Source of the DNA: JADCCX01 sp031431475
GTDB taxonomy: Bacteria > Pseudomonadota > Alphaproteobacteria > Rhizobiales > Beijerinckiaceae
Assembly (NCBI GenBank): GCA_031431475.1
Contig: JANPDL010000024.1
Coordinates: 86,047 to 150,046, forward strand
Length of the DNA stretch: 64,000 bases
Reading direction: 5' to 3'
Shown in pieces: positions 8,690 through 17,845 of this stretch. Position 1 is the stretch's first letter; the number at the start of each line of letters is the position of its first letter. Both the position numbers and the translations under genes were made by a program. The notes below the pieces were generated by a model, which had not been told where the DNA came from, did no database searches, and worked only from the letters and a program-made list of their open reading frames with translations.

Positions 8690-9141
8690 GTCGCTGGCGT
8701 GGCAGCGTTCCCCGTGCAGAACAAGGGGAACGGAATGGACGCAATTGCAGCCGCATCCGATACCCCGCCGTCGAGGACAATGCCGCTCACGCCCTTGACC
8801 AGCAGATGCGTGGTCATGATGTTGCCCATGAAAGCCGTGCGGTTCTCGCTGTCCATGGCGACGGCAAGGATCTGGCCAGCAGCGATGTCGGCCACGGACA
8901 GGGCCTGCAGATTGGGGCACAATCCGGCCGTCTGCTGCTCAACCAGTTCTTCACGAACCGGGATGGTTCGCACCGTAAACGCGGGTCCGGCGAACTTTAC
9001 CGATGCCGGCTTGAGGGGCTTTGGCCCGAATATGAAGGTGTTTTTGTAGCCCTTGCGCCAGAGCAGCGAGACGACCGTTGGTACCGCCGGCTAAAGCAGC
9101 AGTGTGCAGGTTGCCTCAGGAAGCACGAAAGCGTCAGCCAT
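8690..9141 (-). pseudogene. RraA-family (HMG/CHA aldolase-like) pseudogene, stop-interrupted and 3'-truncated
   Basis: Reading the minus strand from the ATG at 9141 gives a protein with clear RraA-family character: PASVKFAGPAFTVRTIPVREEL, then ADIAAGQILAVAM, FMGNIMTTHLLVKGVSGIVLDGGVSDAAAIASIPFPLFCTGN. This corresponds to the VGPAFTVR and GVVxDGGVRD...FPVF motifs of the family. An in-frame TAG at 9093-9091 interrupts it after 16 codons, and homology stops near 8690, before the second half of the active-site region (P-I-x-x-G, GDxDGVVVVP). It is therefore non-functional. Intact members act as oxaloacetate decarboxylases or 4-hydroxy-4-methyl-2-oxoglutarate/4-carboxy-4-hydroxy-2-oxoadipate aldolases. 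It is divergent from the oxidoreductase at 9334, which may once have shared a pathway with it. Confidence 0.85.
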
Positions 9142-9333
9142 TGTCCATATCCCTTGCAGCAAACGTGTGTTCGTATTTCAGTAGAATTGTCTGGAGCAGA
9201 CCGCACCACTGCCCGATTTTCCAATCAACATCAGCTCCGCCGGGACAATTTTCCAAGGCTCCCTCTTTCGTCTTTGGGACAAGAGTGGGATGGTCACCAG
9301 CTGACGGCATGCGCCAGCCTGGAGGAGAGACTG

Positions 9334-10464
9334 TTGAACACGGATAGCAAACTTGGTGTCGGTGTCCTTGGCGCTCACACATGGGCAGAAAAGGCGCATT
9401 TGCCGGGATATGCCGCTGATCCTCGCGTCAATCTTGTTGCGATCTGCGATGTCGTTCCCGAGCGTGCAGAAGCGATGGCCAAACTCTTTGGAGTGCGGAA
9501 AATCTATTCTGATCCGCTCGCCCTGATCAACGACCCCGAGGTCGAGATGGTTGATGTCTGCACGCCGACCGATACACATCTTGCGCTTGGACTGGCGGCC
9601 ATCGCAGCCGGAAAGCATGTGCTGTGCGAAAAGCCCATTGCCCGTGATGCTGCTGACGCCTTGCGTCTGGCCCGTGCGGCAACGGCAGCGCAGGTCAAGA
9701 CCAAGGTCGGCTTCACATTCCGATACTCGCCTGCCCTACGCCAGATCCGGGCCTGGATCGCCGATGGCACGCTGGGTGATATCTTCCATGTGCATGGGCT
9801 TGAACAGAACAGCCAGTTCCTCGATCCCATGTTCGAGCTCCGGCAGGTGCCAGCAGGCATTGATTTCCTGCCAAAGCATCCCATTCCCCAATCCATTGTC
9901 GGATATGGATCGCATCTGGTTGATCTGATGCGCTGGATGGGTGGCGAGTTTGCGTCGGTCGCAGCAACGATGAGCAGCTATGTGCCGGAGCGTATCGTGC
10001 GCGGATACACCGGCATGCAGCGGATCAACGCCGATGACGGAACAGTCGCGCTGGTCGAGTTTGCCTCCGGTGCGCAGGGCATGCTGCAAACCTCGATCGT
10101 TGCTGTTGGCAACTATCCCGGCATCGAAATCCGGGTTTACGGTTCGAAAGCAGCAGCGGTAGGCCGCCTGGTGACGGAACGCGGCGTGGCCGAAACGCTG
10201 CATTTCGCTACCGCCGGGAATGTCGAGTTCGAGCCAGTGATCCTGCCCGCATCGCATTTCCCGCCGGGGACAAGCGTCAGGACGGAGTGGCGGGAGCTTT
10301 ACTATCGCAACCTGATCCGGCTCTGGGTCAGTGAACTTCTGGAGAACGGAGCTCCGGACGGTGATTTCCATGACGGCGTGAAAAGTCAGGAAATCGTCGA
10401 TGCCTGCGTCCGCGCCCATGTCGAGCGCCGCTGGGTTGACCTGCCATCGGGCAGCCATGGCTGA
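9334..10464 (+). CDS. Gfo/Idh/MocA-family oxidoreductase
   Basis: A 376-residue NAD(P)-dependent dehydrogenase. The N-terminal Rossmann fold starts VGVLGAHTWAEKAHLPGYA and is followed by DVCTPTDTHLALGLAAIAAGKHVLCEKPIA, containing the catalytic EKP motif. The second domain has KVGFTFRYSPALRQIRAWI and GYGSHLVDLMRWMGGE, with the His in the usual G-x-H-xx-D position. I chose the TTG at 9334, preceded by GGAGGAG at 9321-9327; the open frame extends much further upstream but only as a shadow of the RraA pseudogene region. The last bases overlap the ATG of the DUF885 gene. Substrate probably a polyol, sugar or derivative. Confidence 0.9.
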   Translation: MNTDSKLGVGVLGAHTWAEKAHLPGYAADPRVNLVAICDVVPERAEAMAKLFGVRKIYSDPLALINDPEVEMVDVCTPTDTHLALGLAAIAAGKHVLCEKPIARDAADALRLARAATAAQVKTKVGFTFRYSPALRQIRAWIADGTLGDIFHVHGLEQNSQFLDPMFELRQVPAGIDFLPKHPIPQSIVGYGSHLVDLMRWMGGEFASVAATMSSYVPERIVRGYTGMQRINADDGTVALVEFASGAQGMLQTSIVAVGNYPGIEIRVYGSKAAAVGRLVTERGVAETLHFATAGNVEFEPVILPASHFPPGTSVRTEWRELYYRNLIRLWVSELLENGAPDGDFHDGVKSQEIVDACVRAHVERRWVDLPSGSHG

Positions 10465-12016
10465 GAATGCACTCGCACAGCTTGTCGAGCGGTTCCTGGC
10501 GCATCACGCGACGTTCTTTCCGGTCGATGCGACCTTCATGGGGCTAGCCGGAGCCGATCATCGGTTGCCGCCTGCGGATTCGGTCGCTCCGTTGAGGGAG
10601 CTTGAGGCGCTCGCTGAGTTCATGCAGGCTCTTGATGCTTTGCCCGCAGCCACGACCGTCAGCGACCGGCTCGAGACGAAGCTGCTGCGGGCAGCGCTGG
10701 CTCATGCAAGGCTCTCGGTCGAGGCCCGCCCGCGGTTTTGCCAGCCCAACTGGTACTCGGCTGAGGCTGCATTTGGCGTGATTTCGCTGCTGTTGCCGTC
10801 AGCAACCGCTGGTGCTGGCGAAGCGCTATGCGCCCGGCTCGCAGCCATGCCAACCTTCCTCGGCTCTGGTATGGACTGGCTGTCTGGAGCAGCGGTTCCG
10901 CCTGACTGGGTCACGCGCGCGCGACGCGAATGCGGTGCCTTGCGCCGACTGCTGACAAGCGGCATTCGCCTGCACGCGATATGGAGAGATGATCTCGATG
11001 CCCTGTGCGGCGCAGCCACAGCTGCGCTATTCCAATTTGAAAGTGCACTTGACGGATTCCCTCCGCAAGACCCTGCCTGCGGGCTGGATATGCTGAATGT
11101 GCTGATGCGCGATGTGCACGGCCTGCCATGGTCGCCGGATGAAGCTGTGGCCCTCGCCGAGGAGGCGTTCGCGCGGCTTGGCAGCCAGATTGCCGATCAT
11201 GAGCGCCGGTTCGGGGTGGACAGCCATAGCGCTCCCGATATTCCAGCGCATGATCTGCCCGGTGCTTACAGGGAGTGGCACAACCGCGCGTTCGAAAGTG
11301 CCGGTGCGCTGGTCACGCCGGCCAGTGATTTCGGGCTGTCTTTCGAGCCGCTGCCTGCCTGGGCCAAGGACATCGCCGGAGATCTCTATTTCCTTTCCTA
11401 CCGTTGTCCGCCTGCCTATTCGGTGGCACAGCACAGCCACTACTGGACCGCTCCGGTCAGCCAGTCTCTCGTTGCCGTCAAACAGACCCATGCCGTGCAT
11501 CACGGCTCCATCGGCCACCACACCCAGAACGCCCGTGCACGTCAGGCTGTATCAAGGCTGGCGCGGCTTGGTGGCAACGATTGCGCGAGCGGGATCGGCT
11601 TCCTGTCATCCGGCACCATGGTCGAAGGCTGGTCATGCTATGCGACCGAACTGATGGCGGAGGCGCGCGGATTCTACTCGCATGCCGAAGAGCGCGCGCT
11701 GCTGATGGCCGACCGCCGGAATGCAGCCAGTGTGCTGGCCGATATCCGGTTGCACACAGGCGACTGGACGCTGGAGAAAATGCGCGACTTCTACAGGGAT
11801 GAAGCGGGCTTTCCCGAGGCGCGCATCTGGGGAGAAACCACGCGCAACTCGATCCTTCCGGCCACGCGGCTGATGTATTTTCTCGGCACCGAGCAGATCA
11901 AGGGCCTCCGCCACGAGATTGGTGGCGATCCTCGAATCTTCCATGACGTGCTGATCAGCCACGGCCATGTGCCAGTCTCCTGGATCGCCGAAGAGATGCG
12001 GTTGGCTCGCGCTTAA
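10457..12016 (+). CDS. DUF885-family protein with altered metal-binding motif
   Basis: A 519-residue protein that matches the DUF885 family, which are gluzincin-like predicted metallopeptidases. The C-terminal half has KQTHAVHHGSIGHHTQ where members normally read H-E-A-x-P-G-H-H, followed by the conserved MVEGWSCYATELM (EGW..Y.E) and ETTRNSILPATRLMYFLGTEQI segment. The Glu of the usual motif is replaced by His here, so classical Zn-peptidase chemistry is doubtful. No signal peptide is seen. The ATG at 10457 sits inside the last codons of the upstream oxidoreductase (ATGGCTGA overlap), so the two are translationally coupled. It converges, with a four-base overlap, on the ABC importer operon and may process a substrate taken up by it. 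Confidence 0.8.
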   Translation: MAENALAQLVERFLAHHATFFPVDATFMGLAGADHRLPPADSVAPLRELEALAEFMQALDALPAATTVSDRLETKLLRAALAHARLSVEARPRFCQPNWYSAEAAFGVISLLLPSATAGAGEALCARLAAMPTFLGSGMDWLSGAAVPPDWVTRARRECGALRRLLTSGIRLHAIWRDDLDALCGAATAALFQFESALDGFPPQDPACGLDMLNVLMRDVHGLPWSPDEAVALAEEAFARLGSQIADHERRFGVDSHSAPDIPAHDLPGAYREWHNRAFESAGALVTPASDFGLSFEPLPAWAKDIAGDLYFLSYRCPPAYSVAQHSHYWTAPVSQSLVAVKQTHAVHHGSIGHHTQNARARQAVSRLARLGGNDCASGIGFLSSGTMVEGWSCYATELMAEARGFYSHAEERALLMADRRNAASVLADIRLHTGDWTLEKMRDFYRDEAGFPEARIWGETTRNSILPATRLMYFLGTEQIKGLRHEIGGDPRIFHDVLISHGHVPVSWIAEEMRLARA

Positions 12017-12999
12017 ACATCACCGGCAAGATGACAGTCTGACCAGTGTTCCGGCGTCAGTTGCACGCGCGGTGGCGGGACCGACCGGCAAAGCTCCGTG
12101 GCGGCAGGGCAGCGCGGTGCGAAGCGGCACCCTACCGGACTTGAGGTGAGCGCCTGCGCCTCGCCTGCCAGCCGGATACGTATGCGCTTGTGGCCGATCC
12201 GGTGTTCGGGCACGGCACCGACCAGCAGACGCGTATAGGGGTGCGTTGCGGCAGCAATCAGAGTCTCGGTGGGCCCCTGCTCGACAATGGCACCAAGATA
12301 CATCACCGCAATGCGTGACGACATTGCCCGCGCTACTGCCAGATCATGCGTGATGTAGAGCGAGGCAAGGCCCAACTCGCGGCTGAGGCGCAGCATGACG
12401 TTCATGACACCGGCACGGACCGAAACATCCAGCATGCTGACGGGCTCGTCAGCGACCAGCAAGCGCGGATCAAGGACCAGCGCGCGCGCGATGGCGACGC
12501 GCTGAAGCTGGCCACCGGACAGATCGGCAGGATAGCGTCCGGTATAGCGCGACGCAGGCCTGAGCTCGACCTGATCCAGCGCTGTCTCGGCCAGCGCACG
12601 ACGCGACGCGGCATCGCCGATGCCGTGAATTTCGAGTGGCTCCATCACGGATTGAATCACAGTGTGGCGCGGATCAAGCGCCTCGTAGGGATTCTGGAAA
12701 ATCATCTGCACCCGGCGGCGATACGCCTTGAGCGCCGCTCCATGCAGATTGGCGACGTCGGCTCCTTCAAACCGCAATGCACCGCTGCTTGGCTGTTCCT
12801 GCAGGGTGATCAGCTTTCCGGTCGTGGTCTTGCCCGATCCCGATTCACCCACCAGCGCCAGGATTTCACCGGGTGCCAGATCAAGATCGATACCATCAAC
12901 TGCGCGGAGCATCCGGCGTTCGCCACGCAGCAGGGCAAGCGGGCCTCCCCGTAGCGGATAGAGTTTTGTCAGCCCCCTGACTTCCAGAAGCGAATTCAT
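12013..12999 (-). CDS. peptide/nickel-type ABC importer ATPase (DppF/OppF-like)
   Basis: A 328-residue ATP-binding subunit. It has Walker A GESGSGKTTTGK at about residues 51-62, the ABC signature LSGGQLQRVAIARAL, Walker B LLVADEPVSMLD, the switch His in ITHDL, and a C-terminal oligopeptide/dipeptide extension ending in the Cys-rich GCRFAPRCPAATELCR element typical of Opp/Dpp ATPases. It is the last gene of the minus-strand importer operon and overlaps the upstream permease-ATPase fusion by four bases. It should pair as a heterodimer with the ATPase half of that fusion to drive import through the membrane subunits. Confidence 0.93.
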   Translation of the reverse strand: MNSLLEVRGLTKLYPLRGGPLALLRGERRMLRAVDGIDLDLAPGEILALVGESGSGKTTTGKLITLQEQPSSGALRFEGADVANLHGAALKAYRRRVQMIFQNPYEALDPRHTVIQSVMEPLEIHGIGDAASRRALAETALDQVELRPASRYTGRYPADLSGGQLQRVAIARALVLDPRLLVADEPVSMLDVSVRAGVMNVMLRLSRELGLASLYITHDLAVARAMSSRIAVMYLGAIVEQGPTETLIAAATHPYTRLLVGAVPEHRIGHKRIRIRLAGEAQALTSSPVGCRFAPRCPAATELCRSVPPPRVQLTPEHWSDCHLAGDV

Positions 13000-14870
13000 G
13001 CTGTCCCGCCGGATGGAAAGTGGCAGAGCGCATCATGATCAGTGCTTATGGCCACGCGCGGTGGCCGCTCTGTGCCGCAGATCGTCTGTGCCTGGCCGCA
13101 GCGTGGAGCAAAGCGGCAACCCGGAGAGGTTTCTCCGGTGCTGAAAGGCTCACCGGGAAGGCCTGCCAGAGTTCGCCTGGGGCCAGACACGGTCGGCAGC
13201 GCATCCAGCAGCGCCCTTGTATAGGGATGGCGTGCGTTTTCGAAGATCGTTGCTGTTGGAGCCATCTCGACGATTTCCCCGGCATACATCACGGCAACGC
13301 GTTCGCAGGTTTCCGCGACAGCGCCCATGTCATGTGAGATCAGGATCAGCGAAAGGCCCATCTGTCGTTTCAACGCATCAAGCTCGCCTAGTATCTGGTC
13401 CTGAATCAACACATCCAGTGCCGTTGTGGGCTCGTCAGCGATCACCAGTTTTGGCTCGTGCAGCAGGCTGAGTGCGATCATCACGCGCTGCCGCATACCG
13501 CCAGACAATTCGTGCGGATATGAACCCAGGCGCTCGACCGGGATGCCGATCATGCCAAACACCTCGACCACACGTGCCAGTGCCTGCGCTTTGCTGGCCT
13601 CAGGCCGATGCAGCCTGAATGCCTCTATCAGTTGCGCCCTGACGGTCATCACCGGATTAAGTGCGTTCATCGCGCTTTGAAAAATCATCGAAGCCGTGGT
13701 CCAGCGCAGCCCGGCAATCGTGTCGCGCCCGTCTTTCGTCACGCGCCGTCCGTCACGCAGAACAGGCTTGCCACCAATATCGACATCGCCGTCCGCGGTC
13801 ATTGCATTGGGGGCCATCACCTGCAGGATGGCAGCACCGAGACTGGATTTGCCACACCCGCTCTCGCCGACCACACCAAGGCTCTCGCCCTGCCGCAGCT
13901 GGAAGGATACGCCGTCAACGGCCACAATCGGGCCGCTGTGCAGCATATAACTCATGCGCAGGCTGGAAACATCGAGGATGGTTTCGCCAGCACCCGGCTT
14001 GACCTCGCTGATATCGACCGCAGGTTTTTGCGCAGCACGGGCCGTCAGGCGACGGAGTTGCGGATTCAGCACCTCGTTGAGCCCGTCGCCGAGCAGGTTG
14101 AACGACGCCACAAGCAGCAGGAGTGCGATGCCGGGAAAGATCGACATCCAGGGTGCTATGCGTAACTGCCGCTGCCCGTCGAAGATCATCCGGCCCCAGC
14201 TCACGGAGTTCTGGTCACCAAGACCAAGGAAACTCAGACCGGCCTCGGTGAGAACCGCCAGCCCCATCAGGATCGTGGCATCCGTGATGATCGGAGCAAG
14301 GCCGTTCGGGACGATGTGGCGGATCAGCGTGCGGGAATGCGAACCACCGGCCGCGCGCGCGGCCTGCACATAGACGCGTGATTTCAAACTCAGCACTTGC
14401 GCTCGCATGATGCGGGCCGAGCGCGGCCATGTCGTCAAGGCAATGGCCAGCATGGTGAATTCCAGCCGCGAGCCAAAAAGCGCGACAATCAGCAAGACCA
14501 GAAAGAACGACGGGATCAGGAGAAAGACATCGATCGTGCGGCTCAGCAATGTATCGATCAGGCCACCGAAATAGCCGGATATCGAGCCCAGCACGATGCC
14601 GATCAGGCTGGCAATGGCGGATGAAACGATGGCAACCACCAGCGCCAGCTGTGCACCCCATGCCAGTCGCGCCAGCACGTCACGGCCATAATTATCCGTG
14701 CCCAGCCAGTGGGCAGCACCGGGTGGCTCATAGGGAGATGCCTCCATGCCATTGGGATCAGGCAATGGCAGCCAGGGCACCGTCAGGGCAATGATCACGG
14801 TGATCATCACGATGACGGCGCTGATCATGAACGCCCAGCGACGTGTCAGGGCCAGCAGCGCCGGTCCCAC
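12996..14870 (-). CDS. fused ABC permease (DppC-like) and ATPase (DppD-like)
   Basis: A 624-residue fusion. Residues 1-270 are a DppC-type permease with GTDNYGRDVLARLAWGAQLAL, six predicted helices and the EAA-like loop ARAAGGSHSRTLIRHIVPNGLAPI. After a short linker (about residues 275-290) a complete DppD-type ATPase follows with Walker A GESGCGKSSLG, signature LSGGMRQRVMIALSL, Walker B LVIADEPTTALD, and the Cys-containing C-terminal motif GCRFAPRCGQAQTIC. Separate genes encode these two subunits in most Opp/Dpp operons, although fusions occur in some alphaproteobacteria. It starts one base after the permease-B gene stop and overlaps the downstream ATPase gene by four bases. Confidence 0.92.
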   Translation of the reverse strand: MGPALLALTRRWAFMISAVIVMITVIIALTVPWLPLPDPNGMEASPYEPPGAAHWLGTDNYGRDVLARLAWGAQLALVVAIVSSAIASLIGIVLGSISGYFGGLIDTLLSRTIDVFLLIPSFFLVLLIVALFGSRLEFTMLAIALTTWPRSARIMRAQVLSLKSRVYVQAARAAGGSHSRTLIRHIVPNGLAPIITDATILMGLAVLTEAGLSFLGLGDQNSVSWGRMIFDGQRQLRIAPWMSIFPGIALLLLVASFNLLGDGLNEVLNPQLRRLTARAAQKPAVDISEVKPGAGETILDVSSLRMSYMLHSGPIVAVDGVSFQLRQGESLGVVGESGCGKSSLGAAILQVMAPNAMTADGDVDIGGKPVLRDGRRVTKDGRDTIAGLRWTTASMIFQSAMNALNPVMTVRAQLIEAFRLHRPEASKAQALARVVEVFGMIGIPVERLGSYPHELSGGMRQRVMIALSLLHEPKLVIADEPTTALDVLIQDQILGELDALKRQMGLSLILISHDMGAVAETCERVAVMYAGEIVEMAPTATIFENARHPYTRALLDALPTVSGPRRTLAGLPGEPFSTGETSPGCRFAPRCGQAQTICGTERPPRVAISTDHDALCHFPSGGTA

Positions 14871-15836
14871 CTAAAGTCCAACCCGCGGATCAAGCACGGC
14901 GTAGACAAGATCCGTGACCAAGGAGGCTATCGCCACGGTGATGGACATCGCAATGAAGGCACCCATGATCACCGGCGTATCGCGGGCCAGGATTGCATCA
15001 TAGATCAACCGGCCAAGCCCGGGCCAGGAGAACACGGTTTCGGTCAGCACTGCACCTGTCAGCAACAGCCCAAGCTGGAGTCCAAGCACCGTGACCACGG
15101 GCAACAGCGCATTGCGCAAGGCGTAGTGCATCATGATCGTACGGTCGGGAAAACCGATTGCCCTGACCGTCGTGATGTAGCTCTCCGCCATCACCTCGGT
15201 GACCGCACTGCGCGCCAGCCGCACATACTGCCCGACCGACACGGTCATCAGCGCCAGAACCGGCAGAACCATATGATAGGCAATGTCGAGAATCCGCCCC
15301 AGCCCCTCGCGCGGTCCATCGACACTCGTCATGCCCATGGCCGGGAAGAGCTGGATCTGCACGGCGAAGAACAGAACCAGCATAAGGCCGAGCCAGAACA
15401 CCGGGATACTGAACAATCCGACCGCCAGCGCGCTGACCAGGCTGTCCGTCGTCGAACCAGGCCGCCGCGCGATCCATGTCCCGATCACAGTGCCGACAAT
15501 AACGGAGAGCGCAAGACTTGTGCCCACCAGCAACAGCGTTGCCGGGACACGTGACATGATCTCGGAATAGACCGGTTCGCGGGAGCGGAAGGACACCCCC
15601 AGATCGCCTGACCCGACCTGCACAAGGTAGCGCCAGAGCTGTTCGAGGAAAGGCCGGTCGAGCCTATAGCGTTCGCGGATTGCCGCAAGATAGGCCGGAT
15701 CCGCTGTGTCCCCCGCAAGGATGGTCGAGATATCGCCAGGTGCCAGATGAACCAGAAGGAAGTTGATGATGATCACGACCAGCGTGACCGGGACCAGCTG
15801 CAGCAGCCGGGAAATGATGTAACGCCGCAGGTTCAT
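14871..15836 (-). CDS. peptide-type ABC importer permease (DppB-like)
   Basis: A 321-residue membrane permease. It begins MNLRRYIISRLLQLVPVTLVVIIINFLLVHLAPGD, typical of DppB/OppB, contains the RYRLDRPFLEQLWRYLVQVGSGDLGVSFRS periplasmic loop, and ends with the ETVFSWPGLGRLIYDAI and AVLDPRVGL motifs of the family. The EAA loop appears as TVRAIGFPDRTIMMHYALRNALLPV. It lies between the substrate-binding protein gene and the permease-ATPase fusion in one operon and forms the translocation pore with the DppC half of the fusion. Confidence 0.93.
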   Translation of the reverse strand: MNLRRYIISRLLQLVPVTLVVIIINFLLVHLAPGDISTILAGDTADPAYLAAIRERYRLDRPFLEQLWRYLVQVGSGDLGVSFRSREPVYSEIMSRVPATLLLVGTSLALSVIVGTVIGTWIARRPGSTTDSLVSALAVGLFSIPVFWLGLMLVLFFAVQIQLFPAMGMTSVDGPREGLGRILDIAYHMVLPVLALMTVSVGQYVRLARSAVTEVMAESYITTVRAIGFPDRTIMMHYALRNALLPVVTVLGLQLGLLLTGAVLTETVFSWPGLGRLIYDAILARDTPVIMGAFIAMSITVAIASLVTDLVYAVLDPRVGL

Positions 15837-15873
15837 GCAGGTTGACCGGCTCCAGGCCGTGTTCTGGTGCCCA

Positions 15874-17466
15874 TCACCGGCCGGGCGGCGTTACGGTATA
15901 ATATCCAAACCATGTGATGGCCTTGTCGAACGCCTCCGGCTCGGTGTTGAACCCTGACCAGCCAGTCCGGACGATGGTTGTCTTCTGCTCATCGAACAGG
16001 TTGATGTACGGCAGATCCCGCACAATCAAAGCCTGAATCTGCTTGTAGATCCGGACTCGCTCCGCCTTGTCACGCAGGGTCGAGGCGCGGGTTGCGAGCT
16101 GGTCAAGCTCGGGGTTGGAATAGCTCATGTTGTTGCGCCCGCCGCCCGTCATGAAATGCTCCCGGAAGGAATCCGGGTCAGGACCATAGCGGGTGAAATA
16201 GCAGGAGATATCGAAGTTCTTTTCCGCCTGACGGCGGAACCACGTCGCCTGATCGAACTGCTCGAGCTTTGCGTTGATCCCGACCTGACGCAATTGCTGC
16301 ACGAGCACTTCCATCATCGCCTTGCAGTCCGGAAAGTTGGGATTGGTCACCGCAATATCGAAGCGCCATCCGCCCGCACCGCGTGGCAGGCCGGCTGCAT
16401 CGAGAAGAGCCTCTGCCTTTGCACGGTCAAACGCAGGGAAGCGGGCATCGCGGTTGATCAATTCGCCCTGGCTCTCGACACTGGCATGCACGGCCGGGCG
16501 CCAGAAGCCGCTGAACGCCAGACGATTCATCGCGTCGCGGTCGATGGCGTGGGCAATCGCCTGACGGACTTCAAGTTTGTCGAGCGGCTTTCTCGTCAGG
16601 TTCAGCTGGATGTCACGGCTGAAATGGGACGGTGTGAACACGACCTTCACCTTGGGATCACGACGCAGGGCTGCTACCTCGGCCAGTGGCGGCGCATATT
16701 CGTAGTTCAGAAACTGCAGGCGCCCGCTGTCAAATTCGGCACGCGCCACGTTGACATCGGTCACCTGCCGGAACACCAGCCTGTCGATCTTGGAGGGACC
16801 ACGGAAATAGTCCTTGTTGACCTCCAGTTCGACCAGCCCGCCGCGCTCCCAGCGCACGAACCGGAATGGTCCGGAGCCGACAGGTGCATTGACGTAGGGA
16901 CCTTTATCGAAACCATCCTGGCCTTCCCAGAGATGCTTTGGGTAGATTTTTCCGGTCCATGTCGAGACCTGCGCCAACATCGGAACGAAACCGACTTCCG
17001 GTTCGATCAGGTGTAGAACAACAGTGTGATCATCCGGCGTGGTGATCTCGCGGACGTTTTTCAGCACCACGAAAGCCGGGTACTTGCGCGCAATCACGGT
17101 GTCGAAAGTGAACTTCACATCATGCGAGGTGACCGGCTTGCCATCATGCCAGAGCGCAGTGCGGTGCAGCCTGAAGGTCACTGCCTTGCCATCCTCGCTG
17201 GTATTCCAGCTTTCGGCCAGATCACCATAGGCACCGGTACCCTTGTTGACGCCCCAGTCGATGGCGACCAGATGGCTGTAGACGTTCGACGTGGGCGCAA
17301 AACCAAGCGAGTCGGCTGCAAAGTTCGGGCTCAGTGTCTTGGGTTCACCAAGCTGGGGCACCACCAGGGTTGCAGGTTGCTGGGCTCGTGCAACTGGAGC
17401 CGTCATCATTGTCGCGGCCAGCAAGACAGCCGCAATGCACCGGCGGGCTAAACTCGAGAGAACCAT
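15874..17466 (-). CDS. peptide-type ABC importer substrate-binding protein (SBP_bac_5)
   Basis: A 530-residue periplasmic binding protein. The N-terminus is a Sec signal peptide with a hydrophobic core ending in ARAQQ near residue 29. The mature protein has family-5 features: LVVPQLGEPKTLSPNF, the LAESWNTSEDGKAVTFRLHRTALWHDGKPVTSHDVKFTFD block and the VNAPVGSGPFRFVRWERG block. It is the first gene of a four-gene minus-strand operon (SBP, B, C-D fusion, F). Family-5 proteins bind peptides but also opines, sugars and nickel, so the substrate is undetermined. A 379-base non-coding stretch upstream would contain the promoter. Confidence 0.92.
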   Translation of the reverse strand: MVLSSLARRCIAAVLLAATMMTAPVARAQQPATLVVPQLGEPKTLSPNFAADSLGFAPTSNVYSHLVAIDWGVNKGTGAYGDLAESWNTSEDGKAVTFRLHRTALWHDGKPVTSHDVKFTFDTVIARKYPAFVVLKNVREITTPDDHTVVLHLIEPEVGFVPMLAQVSTWTGKIYPKHLWEGQDGFDKGPYVNAPVGSGPFRFVRWERGGLVELEVNKDYFRGPSKIDRLVFRQVTDVNVARAEFDSGRLQFLNYEYAPPLAEVAALRRDPKVKVVFTPSHFSRDIQLNLTRKPLDKLEVRQAIAHAIDRDAMNRLAFSGFWRPAVHASVESQGELINRDARFPAFDRAKAEALLDAAGLPRGAGGWRFDIAVTNPNFPDCKAMMEVLVQQLRQVGINAKLEQFDQATWFRRQAEKNFDISCYFTRYGPDPDSFREHFMTGGGRNNMSYSNPELDQLATRASTLRDKAERVRIYKQIQALIVRDLPYINLFDEQKTTIVRTGWSGFNTEPEAFDKAITWFGYYTVTPPGR

Positions 17467-17845
17467 GAAAAATCCCCGATTTTTTTGAACATCAACTGCA
17501 CCGTGGCACGCTCTGCACTAGAGTGTTTCATCCGCCGGGAGGTTTGTCCATGCCTAAACCCCGATCTGCCGGTAGCGACCTTTGCCTGCTTTGGAACCAA
17601 AGCTTGCAGCGGGTAAGGCGAGGTGATCCACTGCGTTGTCTAGTCAGCTCCGCCGACGAAGTCTGGCTGGCACTGTCACGTTGACAGGTGGTGAGTGTTC
17701 CAGGTTGAGTCGGCCCTATGAGCACTATTCGATCGGCACTGTTGCATTCACTGGCTGAGGCTGCGTTTCTGTTTTTGATGCTTCGATTTCAGGCAGCGAT
17801 GCCAAACACTATCGGCCTAATGAAACAGAGCTGTTCGGTGCCCGG
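17467..17845. other. non-coding stretch between two importer operons, possible rearrangement scar
   Basis: No credible coding sequence was found in these 379 bases. They separate the start of one importer operon from the 3' end of a second importer that has permeases and binding protein but no ATPase genes. The segment around 17735-17790 (GGCACTGTTGCATT and following) resembles the end of an IS6-like element only superficially. The absence of the expected ATPase genes here suggests a deletion, but no remnants of them are recognisable. Confidence 0.4.

Noticed and set aside
8629..9333. N-terminal 235-residue extension of the Gfo/Idh/MocA oxidoreductase
   Set aside because: This part of the frame is antisense to the RraA pseudogene and has no domain; the TTG at 9334 with GGAGGAG upstream gives a normal-length enzyme.
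14709..15554. 281-residue plus-strand open frame opposite the DppB permease
   Set aside because: Composition (His, Gln, Arg-rich) typical of an antisense shadow; the permease on the other strand is unambiguous.
17735..17790. IS6/IS26-type terminal repeat
   Set aside because: The first bases (GGCACTGTTGCA) resemble an IS6-family end, but the similarity does not extend, no matching opposite end and no transposase are present.
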